Part shown: positions 17,111 through 22,401 of the stretch, one piece after another | Numbering within the stretch: position 1 is the first letter of the stretch | Layout of the letters: each line of letters starts with the position of its first letter | DNA from: an uncultured Clostridium sp. | Lineage (GTDB): Bacteria; Bacillota; Clostridia; Lachnospirales; Lachnospiraceae | Assembly: GCA_938036545.1 (NCBI GenBank) | Contig: CALHQJ010000018.1 | Span: forward strand, 1-22,401 | Direction: 5' to 3' | DNA: 22,401 nt | Made by a program: the position numbers and the translations under genes | Notes under the pieces: generated by a model | What the model saw: the letters and a program-made list of their open reading frames with translations, nothing else | Told to the model about the DNA's origin: nothing | The model's database searches: none

Positions 17111-17139
17111 AGTATACAAAAGTTTCAGCAATTTTTCAA
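17111..17139 (-). promoter_or_regulatory. Sigma-A-type promoter of spoIIIE(-fhs)
   Basis: On the minus strand TTGAAA (17139-17134), a 17-bp spacer and TATACT (17116-17111), five of six matches in each box. Predicted start near 17104, giving a leader of roughly 50 bases before the GTG at 17051 with its AGGAGG. Confidence 0.65.
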
Positions 17140-17159
17140 GTCTGTGGCAGCATTGTCTG

Positions 17160-17861
17160 TCATCTGTCTGCCTGTTCTATCATCTGATGTAGCTTTTTCA
17201 GCGCATCTTTAATTCCTCCCACCTGGTCAATGAGGCCTGCGTCTACGGTTTCTGCACCTACTAAAACCGTGCCTAAATCCCTGGTCAGCATTTCCGTGTT
17301 ATGCATCAGCCTCATAAGCTTATCATAACTAATTCGGGAATGTGCAGCTACAAAGCTTAAAATCCGATCCTGAATCATCTCGAAATATTCGTAGGTCTGG
17401 GCTGCTCCGATTACCATTCCGCTCATTCTCACGGGATGAATCATCATGGTGCCTGTAGGGACGATAAAGGAATGATCGGACGCTACAGCTAAGGGCACTC
17501 CGATGGAATGGCTGCCTCCCAATACCAGAGATACAGTAGGAATACTTAAAGATGCAATCATCTCTGCAATGGCAAGTCCTGCATCTACGTCCCCTCCTGA
17601 AGTATTCAAAAGAACCAGCAGCCCTTCCACTTCTTTGTCGTCTTCGATTTCCGCAAGCTTCGGAAGAACGTGGTCATACTTGGTGGCCTTGCTGCTGCCG
17701 GACAGATTCTCATGGCCCTCCACCTCTCCGATGATTGACAGCAGGTGGATCTTATGTCTCTTTTTATTGTTTTCCAGGCTCATCTGGCCGTATTCTTCCA
17801 TCATCTCTGTCTCTTTTTCTTCCAGCTCTTTTTTCTCTTTTTCTTCTTCAAACCTGCTCAT
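17160..17861 (-). CDS. tepA: ClpP-like serine protease, TepA/YmfB type
   Basis: Member of the ClpP/crotonase-fold serine peptidases resembling B. subtilis TepA (YmfB), a ClpP relative also encoded next to spoIIIE; its substrate is not established. 233 residues. A highly charged N-terminal stretch (1-36, Glu/Lys rich, probably coiled) precedes the fold. By alignment with ClpP the nucleophile is S119 (GGSHSIG), the histidine H142 (MMIHP) and the acid D195 (TRDLG). NTSGGDVDAG at 86-95 is the family's oxyanion and strand region. ATG start with an AGGGAGA site about 5 bases upstream. It is divergent from icd. The gap to spoIIIE is 108 bp and includes that gene's promoter, so the two may be separately transcribed. 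Confidence 0.88.
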   Translation of the reverse strand: MSRFEEEKEKKELEEKETEMMEEYGQMSLENNKKRHKIHLLSIIGEVEGHENLSGSSKATKYDHVLPKLAEIEDDKEVEGLLVLLNTSGGDVDAGLAIAEMIASLSIPTVSLVLGGSHSIGVPLAVASDHSFIVPTGTMMIHPVRMSGMVIGAAQTYEYFEMIQDRILSFVAAHSRISYDKLMRLMHNTEMLTRDLGTVLVGAETVDAGLIDQVGGIKDALKKLHQMIEQADR

Positions 17862-17881
17862 AGTTATCTCCCTGATCCCAT

Positions 17882-17910
17882 ATTATTCTGTTTTGCATAG
17901 CGATTTTAAA
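17882..17910 (-). promoter_or_regulatory. Possible promoter of the tepA-like gene
   Basis: On the minus strand TTTAAA (17910-17905), a 17-bp spacer and AATAAT (17887-17882, five of six matches). It would give a very short leader of about 14 bases to the ATG at 17861. Weak -35 box; tentative. Confidence 0.3.
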
Positions 17911-17957
17911 CGGCTGCATGTGTAGTTAGCTTGTACGATATTTTTGTAATTATTCAG

Positions 17958-18030
17958 CCTGTTTTCTGTACTTTTTTCGTTTTTTGTAGTAAGATATTTG
18001 AAAACAGGATTCCGTCCCTGAACGGTACAG
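17958..18030. promoter_or_regulatory. Inverted repeats upstream of icd
   Basis: CCTGTTTTC (17958-17966) is repeated inverted as GAAAACAGG (18000-18008). CTGTAC (17966-17971) is mirrored by GTACAG (18025-18030). They cover the stretch where an icd promoter must lie; TAAGAT at 17990-17995 is one possible -10, without a clear -35. They could be an operator or a leader structure. Confidence 0.35.
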
Positions 18031-18057
18031 AATCTATAACAATGCAGGAGGTTTTAC

Positions 18058-19254
18058 ATGGAAAAGATTAAAATGACTACTCCCCTTGTGGAAATGGATG
18101 GGGATGAAATGACAAGAATCCTCTGGAAGATGATCAAAGATGAGCTGCTGCTTCCGTTTATTGATTTAAAAACCGAGTATTACGATTTGGGACTAGAAAA
18201 CAGGGACGCTACCAATGATCAGGTAACCGTTGACTCTGCCCTGGCTACCAAAAAATACGGTGTTGCAGTCAAATGTGCCACCATCACTCCCAATGCCGCC
18301 AGAGTAAAGGAATACAATTTAAAAGAAATGTGGAAAAGCCCCAACGGAACCATCCGCGCCATTTTAGACGGCACAGTGTTCCGCAGCCCCATTGTTGTAA
18401 AAGGAATCGAGCCATGCGTAAAGAACTGGAAAAAACCCATTACCATTGCAAGACATGCTTACGGAGACGTATATAAAGGCGTAGAAATCAAGGTTCCAGG
18501 CGCCGGAACAGCGGAGCTGGTTTATACGGCGGCTGACGGATCACAGATAAAAGAAACCATCCATAAATTTGACGGTCCTGGTATTATCCAGGGTATGCAC
18601 AATGTTTCTGCTTCTATCGAAAGCTTTGCCAGAAGCTGTTTTAACTACGCTTTAGATGTAAAACAGGATCTGTGGTTTGCTACCAAGGACACTATCTCCA
18701 AAAAATATGATCACACCTTTAAAGATATTTTCCAGGAAATCTTCGATGCAGAATATGCCGACAAATTTGAGAAGGCCGGTATTACTTATTTTTATACCCT
18801 GATTGATGATGCGGTAGCCCGTGTGATGAAATCCGAAGGCGGTTATATCTGGGCCTGCAAGAACTATGACGGTGATGTTATGAGCGACATGATCTCTTCT
18901 GCATTTGGCTCTCTGGCAATGATGACCTCTGTACTGGTATCTCCAGAAGGCTACTACGAGTATGAAGCGGCTCACGGTACCGTACAGCGCCACTACTACA
19001 AGCATCTGGCCGGCGAGGAAACTTCCACCAACTCGGTGGCTACCATCTTTGCATGGTCCGGCGCCCTTAGAAAACGAGGCGAATTAGACGGCAGCAAAGA
19101 GCTGGCTGAATTTGCAGACCGGCTGGAACAGGCTACCCTGGATACCATTGAAAGCGGCTTTATGACAAAAGACCTGGCTCTCATTACTACTCTGGAAAAT
19201 CCTACGGTATTAAACAGTGAACAGTTTATTAAAGCCATTGCTTCCCGCTTATAA
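18058..19254 (+). CDS. icd: NADP-dependent isocitrate dehydrogenase, eukaryote-like (type II) dimeric form
   Basis: Oxidative decarboxylation of isocitrate to 2-oxoglutarate with NADP. In an anaerobe this supplies glutamate carbon and NADPH through a partial TCA cycle. The 398 residues align without offset to mammalian IDH1 over the first half: SPNGTIR at 94-100, R109, R132 and Y139. The metal site is YDGDVMSD (D273, D277). HGTVQRH (306-312) carries the Arg-His pair expected for NADP binding. This is clearly not the E. coli-type Icd. ATG start with AGGAGG about 7 bases upstream. Single gene, followed by a strong terminator; citrate synthase and aconitase are not adjacent. Confidence 0.96.
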   Translation: MEKIKMTTPLVEMDGDEMTRILWKMIKDELLLPFIDLKTEYYDLGLENRDATNDQVTVDSALATKKYGVAVKCATITPNAARVKEYNLKEMWKSPNGTIRAILDGTVFRSPIVVKGIEPCVKNWKKPITIARHAYGDVYKGVEIKVPGAGTAELVYTAADGSQIKETIHKFDGPGIIQGMHNVSASIESFARSCFNYALDVKQDLWFATKDTISKKYDHTFKDIFQEIFDAEYADKFEKAGITYFYTLIDDAVARVMKSEGGYIWACKNYDGDVMSDMISSAFGSLAMMTSVLVSPEGYYEYEAAHGTVQRHYYKHLAGEETSTNSVATIFAWSGALRKRGELDGSKELAEFADRLEQATLDTIESGFMTKDLALITTLENPTVLNSEQFIKAIASRL

Positions 19255-19286
19255 TTCTTTGATTTCACAGAAAGCAACATCCTATG

Positions 19287-19333
19287 AAAAAAGCTGCCCC
19301 ATAGGGATAACCCCCTTATGGGACAGCTTTTTT
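19287..19333 (+). terminator. Rho-independent terminator of icd
   Basis: AAAAAAGCTG (19287-19296) pairs with CAGCTTTTTT (19324-19333). An inner CCCATA/TATGGG pairing extends the stem. Ends in six T; the A-run on the other arm means it could also work on the minus strand. Confidence 0.9.
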
Positions 19334-19528
19334 GACGCCAATTACCTGATTTTAATAATTTATGCCGGTAATTTTACTTTTTATTAATAAGTATTGTTAA
19401 TGAAATGTTGTTAAACTCAATTATAAAAAGATAGAAGAGGCTTGGTTTTTGTGAAATATAGAGAAGATATGTGGCTTTTCAGAAAATAATTTTATCAAAA
19501 TAAATATATAGTATTCTGTTCCATTTTG

Positions 19529-19537
19529 TGCTACACT
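19529..19537 (+). promoter_or_regulatory. Possible extended -10 promoter of purC
   Basis: TGC followed by TACACT forms an extended -10 element; no recognisable -35 box at the right distance. Predicted start near 19544 gives a leader of about 36 bases, which contains a small AAGTTT/AAACTT hairpin just before the GGAGG. Confidence 0.35.
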
Positions 19538-19579
19538 ACACCTGTACTTAAGTTTAAAAACTTTTATGCGGAGGTCAAT

Positions 19580-20263
19580 ATGAAGAAAGTATACGAAGGT
19601 AAAACCAAAGATGTATATCAGTTAGACAACGGCAATGTTTTATTAAAATTTAAAGATGACTGCACCGGCAAAGACGGCGTATTCGATCCAGGTGAAAACT
19701 CTGTAGGATTGACCATTGACGGTATTGGCAAGGCAAATCTGGAAACTTCTATCCACTTCTTCGAGCTGTTAAAGGACGCTGGCATTAAGACCCATTATGT
19801 AGGCGCAAACTTAGAAGATGCAACCATGGAAGTTCTTCCTGCTACTGTATTTGGAAAAGGCCTTGAAGTTATCTGCCGTTTAGTTGCTACCGGAAGCTTT
19901 ATCCGCCGTTACGGCGCATACATCGAAGATGGTACAGAATTGCCTGGCGGTTACGTTGAAGCAACTTTCAAAGATGATGACCGCTGCGATCCGCTTGTAA
20001 CCTGCGAAGGTCTGGTTGCATTAAACGTTATGAGCAAGGAAATGTTTGAATCCATGAAGGAGCAGACATTAAAGATTACCAAGATTGTTGCAGACGATCT
20101 GGCAAAGAAAGGCTTAAAACTTTACGACATTAAGTTTGAGTTCGGCTATAACAACGGCGAAGTTATCCTGATTGATGAAATTGCCAGCGGAAACATGCGT
20201 GTTTACAAAGATGGCAAGATTGTAGATCCAATGGAACTGACTTCTATCATCTTAGGAAAGTAA
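19580..20263 (+). CDS. purC: SAICAR synthetase (phosphoribosylaminoimidazole-succinocarboxamide synthase), divergent form
   Basis: Purine biosynthesis enzyme joining CAIR and aspartate with ATP to give SAICAR. 227 residues from the ATG at 19580, preceded by GGAGG about 5 bases away; a longer in-frame start at 19526 lacks a ribosome site and adds residues foreign to the family. Visible blocks: EGKTKDVY (6-13), an ATP-side VATGSFIRRYG (102-112), CDPLV (136-140), LYDIKFEFG (181-189) and LIDEIASGNMR (197-207). The last replaces the usual DEISPDTCR(F/L)W motif, and the C-terminus is short, so this is a divergent subgroup. It stands alone, not in a pur operon, between its own promoter and terminator. 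A different activity on a related substrate cannot be excluded. Confidence 0.83.
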   Translation: MKKVYEGKTKDVYQLDNGNVLLKFKDDCTGKDGVFDPGENSVGLTIDGIGKANLETSIHFFELLKDAGIKTHYVGANLEDATMEVLPATVFGKGLEVICRLVATGSFIRRYGAYIEDGTELPGGYVEATFKDDDRCDPLVTCEGLVALNVMSKEMFESMKEQTLKITKIVADDLAKKGLKLYDIKFEFGYNNGEVILIDEIASGNMRVYKDGKIVDPMELTSIILGK

Positions 20264-20269
20264 TTTTAA

Positions 20270-20303
20270 GGGCAAAGCTGCTTTTACGGCTTTGCCCTTT
20301 TTT
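20270..20303 (+). terminator. Rho-independent terminator of purC
   Basis: GGGCAAAGC (20270-20278) pairs with GCTTTGCCC (20289-20297), ten-base loop, then six T (20298-20303). It lies in the 59-bp gap between convergent purC and the DUF1097 gene; the minus-strand side lacks a good T-run. Confidence 0.92.
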
Positions 20304-20322
20304 AATCTCATATGATTGACAG

Positions 20323-20793
20323 CTATTCTTTTTTTACACGGCACAAAAATTTTCCAAACATATCACAAGCATATCCCAGCAGAATTCCCAGCAAGATAGC
20401 TGCTGCTGCTTTTATATCTCCTTTTGCTGCAAATGTAGAAAAGGAACCAATAAAAGCGCCTGGAACAAATTTAAGAAAACGGCTGTTTCCGGCTGCACAC
20501 ATAAGAAATGTGGTCAAAAACGTCATAAACAGCCCAACTGCCTGACCTGGTATCAGCTGTGCTAATGCAAGCGAAAGCACAGCATAAAGAATTCCGCTTC
20601 CTACACAGGCAAATGTCTTCGGCAAATTTTCTGCACCTTTCCAGGGCGCTGCAAAATACGCCGTACATCCTGCAAAACCAGCCCATCCCGGAAGCCCTAA
20701 AAACGCAGCTGCTGCCATCCAGAACGTACACAAGACAGCTGTTACAAATGCACATTTGTAAGTATCTTTGCAAGGCCCTGAAGTATCTTTCAT
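20323..20793 (-). CDS. DUF1097 family membrane protein (YcdZ-like)
   Basis: Small integral membrane protein of 156 residues with no established function. It resembles E. coli YcdZ: the WAGFAGCTAYFAAP block (37-50) and FVPGAFIGSFSTFAAKGD (109-126) are the family signature as I recall it. Four to five hydrophobic segments fill most of the chain, with a basic C-terminus (CRVKKE) likely cytoplasmic. The ATG lies 4 bp after the preA stop with only a weak ribosome site in the preA tail, so its translation probably depends on preA. Placement as the last gene of a pyrimidine dehydrogenase unit hints at a role in transport or accommodation of a pyrimidine or its product; that is inference from context only. 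Confidence 0.85.
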   Translation of the reverse strand: MKDTSGPCKDTYKCAFVTAVLCTFWMAAAAFLGLPGWAGFAGCTAYFAAPWKGAENLPKTFACVGSGILYAVLSLALAQLIPGQAVGLFMTFLTTFLMCAAGNSRFLKFVPGAFIGSFSTFAAKGDIKAAAAILLGILLGYACDMFGKFLCRVKKE

Positions 20794-20797
20794 ATTA

Positions 20798-22045
20798 TCA
20801 CACTTTCTTGTCCTGCGGACTTCCTTTTCTTCCTGGTTTTAACACAATCTCTCCCTTGGAAATTGCATGAACCGGACATATCAGTGCACAGAGATGGCAT
20901 CCTACGCACTTATCTGTATTGCAGTTGGGCTTACGGGTCTTTTCATCCCATTCCATCGCCTGGTGTGCACCATCATAACAGGATATATAGCATCGTCCGC
21001 ATCCGATACACTGTTCCTCATCAATCTTTGGATAAACAATATAATCTCTGTCCAGATTTTCTGCCGGAATAATGTTCTGATTTGCCAGTCCAACCAGCTG
21101 GCTTAAATGATCGACTCCCTGCTCTTCCATATAATGCATAAGTCCGTTCTTCATATCTTCTACAATCCGGTAACCATACTGCATAATCGCAGTGGTAACC
21201 TGTAAAGTAGAAGAACCCAACAGAATAAACTCTGCCGCATCTTCCCAGGTTTCAATTCCGCCAATTCCAGAAATTGGAAGTTCTTCCAAACCTTCTGCTG
21301 TTCTAAGCTGCTGAATAAAACGCAGTGCAATTGGCTTAACTGCCTTTCCGGAATATCCGGAAATAGAAGACTTGCCATTAATAACCGGCATACCAATCTT
21401 GCGGTCCAAATCTACATCTGTAATAGACTTTACCGTATTGATAGCAGAAATTCCGTCTGCCCCGCCTTCCAGACAGGCCTTTGCTACTCCAACCATATCG
21501 GTAATATTCGGTGTCATCTTAGCCAGAACCGGAAGAGAAGAACCCCTTTTTACTGCCGCACAGTACTTTCTGCACAGTTCCGGATTGGTACCTACGTCTG
21601 AGCCCATCGCATGAGAAGTCATCTGCGGACAGGACAGATTCATTTCGATCATATCTGCTCCTGCTTCCGTAACCAGACGGGCCAGTTCCACCCAGTCTTC
21701 TTCATTGGTTCCCATAATGGATGCAATCAAAACCTTATCCGGATATTCTTCTTTCAAACGCTTCACATCTGCCAGATTTTCTTCCAGAGAATGCTCTGCA
21801 ATCTGTTCCATATTTTTAAATCCTACAAAAGGTGTTCCCTCTTTTGTCAGGGCCGCAAATCGCGGAGAAACTTCGTCAACCAGAAAATGTTTTGGTCCTA
21901 TTGTCTTGAATACTACACCGCCCCATCCGGTATCGTATGCTTTCTTACACATGTCATAACAGTTTCCTACTGGAGATGAGGACAGACAAAACGGATTTTC
22001 AAAGTGAACTCCCAAAAAATCAATGGATAAATCCTTGTTGATCAT
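20798..22045 (-). CDS. preA: NAD-dependent dihydropyrimidine dehydrogenase subunit PreA
   Basis: Catalytic FMN subunit that interconverts uracil or thymine and the 5,6-dihydro form, working with the flavoprotein PreT. 415 residues: a dihydroorotate-dehydrogenase-like TIM barrel (1-320) with the acid cysteine C139 in NLSCP, K47 and a glycine-rich phosphate site (GIGGIETWEDA, about 260-270), then a ferredoxin-like tail with two 4Fe-4S sets, C346/C349/C352/C356 and C380/C383/C386/C390. ATG start with AAAGGGGGAG about 8 bases upstream, overlapping the preT stop by 4 bp (ATGA). The catalytic cysteine and tail argue against a PyrD assignment. Direction in vivo (reduction or oxidation) cannot be read from the sequence. 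Confidence 0.92.
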   Translation of the reverse strand: MINKDLSIDFLGVHFENPFCLSSSPVGNCYDMCKKAYDTGWGGVVFKTIGPKHFLVDEVSPRFAALTKEGTPFVGFKNMEQIAEHSLEENLADVKRLKEEYPDKVLIASIMGTNEEDWVELARLVTEAGADMIEMNLSCPQMTSHAMGSDVGTNPELCRKYCAAVKRGSSLPVLAKMTPNITDMVGVAKACLEGGADGISAINTVKSITDVDLDRKIGMPVINGKSSISGYSGKAVKPIALRFIQQLRTAEGLEELPISGIGGIETWEDAAEFILLGSSTLQVTTAIMQYGYRIVEDMKNGLMHYMEEQGVDHLSQLVGLANQNIIPAENLDRDYIVYPKIDEEQCIGCGRCYISCYDGAHQAMEWDEKTRKPNCNTDKCVGCHLCALICPVHAISKGEIVLKPGRKGSPQDKKV

Positions 22046-22401
22046 GAACGGCTCCCCCTTTCCTGAAGGCTTTGGTGAATCATCTGTGCCGCTTCTTTTC
22101 CTTTTCTTACAGCCCAGACTACTGTCTTATCTCCCAGAGCCAGATCTCCTGTTACAAATACTTTTGGATCTGCGGTTTTATAACCTTCTGCATCTCCTGG
22201 TTTTTCTTTTAACTCCAACCCAAGTCCGTCCAGGTCAGGCTTCTGGCCAACTGCCAGGATAATCTTATCTGCACGAATCTGCAGCGTTCCATCCATATGA
22301 CGATGTTTAAAGGTTACGGTATCGTTGTCAGCATGCTCTGGAACATAACCGTCAATAATGGTAACTCCCGCTTCTCTTGCACCTTCCAGTTCTTTTTCAG
22401 A
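22042..22401 (-). CDS. preT: PreT-type NAD(P)-binding flavoprotein subunit, C-terminal part only
   Basis: The last 119 residues of a GltD/PreT-family oxidoreductase that passes electrons from NAD(P)H through FAD and Fe-S clusters to PreA. Visible are ADKIILAVGQKPDL (a typical strand ending the NAD domain) and VFVTGDLALGDKTVVWAVRKGKEAA, the FAD-contacting GD motif followed by the conserved A-x-x-x-G-K/R-x-A-A helix. The N-terminal part lies past the right edge. It overlaps preA by 4 bp. Glutamate synthase small subunit has the same fold; adjacency to preA decides for PreT. Confidence 0.87.
   Translation of the reverse strand, partial: SEKELEGAREAGVTIIDGYVPEHADNDTVTFKHRHMDGTLQIRADKIILAVGQKPDLDGLGLELKEKPGDAEGYKTADPKVFVTGDLALGDKTVVWAVRKGKEAAQMIHQSLQERGSRS

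Larger units (their letters stand above)
19255..19579. other. 325-bp AT-rich intergenic region between icd and purC
   Basis: Holds the icd terminator (19287-19333), then a 7-bp inverted repeat AATTACC/GGTAATT (19340-19346 with 19367-19373) with T-rich sequence after it. A strongly AT-rich stretch without convincing open frames follows, and the likely purC promoter lies near 19529. I see no purine or PRPP riboswitch: the predicted purC leader is too short. Confidence 0.7.

Noticed and set aside
18652..19005. A 117-codon minus-strand open frame opposite icd
   Set aside because: It is antisense to the catalytic core of icd and has no ribosome site or family resemblance.
19334..19579. Purine-type riboswitch before purC
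   Set aside because: No conserved aptamer core is visible, the probable leader is about 36 bases and there is no second terminator close to the start codon.
19526..19579. N-terminal extension of PurC from an upstream ATG
   Set aside because: There is no ribosome site before 19526, whereas GGAGG precedes the ATG at 19580 and the family N-terminus begins there.

Overview
The window reads as chromosomal core sequence of an anaerobic low-to-mid-GC Firmicute, most likely a Lachnospiraceae (Clostridium cluster XIVa) member. The grounds are Clostridia-style gene order, strong AGGAGG ribosome sites, a formate-tetrahydrofolate ligase, a SpoIIIE/FtsK translocase with a neighbouring ClpP-like (TepA-type) protein, and a PreTA-type dihydropyrimidine dehydrogenase. 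The genus cannot be fixed from the sequence alone. I see no rRNA, tRNA, CRISPR array, prophage or insertion sequence.

Layout. Positions 1-17861 are almost entirely minus-strand genes, read here in transcription order: tepA-like serine protease, spoIIIE/ftsK, fhs, murE, murF, priA, a 160-bp structured spacer, def, fmt, a YugP-type membrane zinc peptidase, rsmB, rlmN, stp (PP2C phosphatase) and prkC (PASTA kinase, cut by the window's left edge). The run priA-def-fmt-rsmB-rlmN-stp-prkC matches the conserved Bacillus/Clostridium block. It joins replication restart, start-methionine processing, rRNA methylation and cell-wall-sensing phosphorylation. Most genes overlap or abut. A good sigma-A-type promoter lies just upstream of spoIIIE, and a hairpin terminator follows fhs.

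Positions 18058-20263 hold two plus-strand single genes, each with its own terminator: icd (eukaryote-like NADP isocitrate dehydrogenase) and a divergent purC-like SAICAR synthetase. A 325-bp AT-rich gap separates them. Positions 20323-22401 are a minus-strand set: preT (5' part outside the window), preA and a small DUF1097 membrane protein, tightly coupled, probably a reductive pyrimidine pathway unit.

The most unusual feature is the spacer between priA and def (about 7058-7220). It folds into a four-way, cloverleaf-like arrangement: a 13-bp perfect closing stem, a 21-bp perfect hairpin, a 13-bp hairpin with a 3-nt loop and a short fourth arm, followed by a T-run on the plus strand. I recognise no known family for it. 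Other points of interest are the PreTA-DUF1097 linkage, the non-canonical C-terminal motif of PurC, a threonine-poor PrkC activation loop and a DNSR substrate motif in MurE. I found no clearly new multi-gene system.
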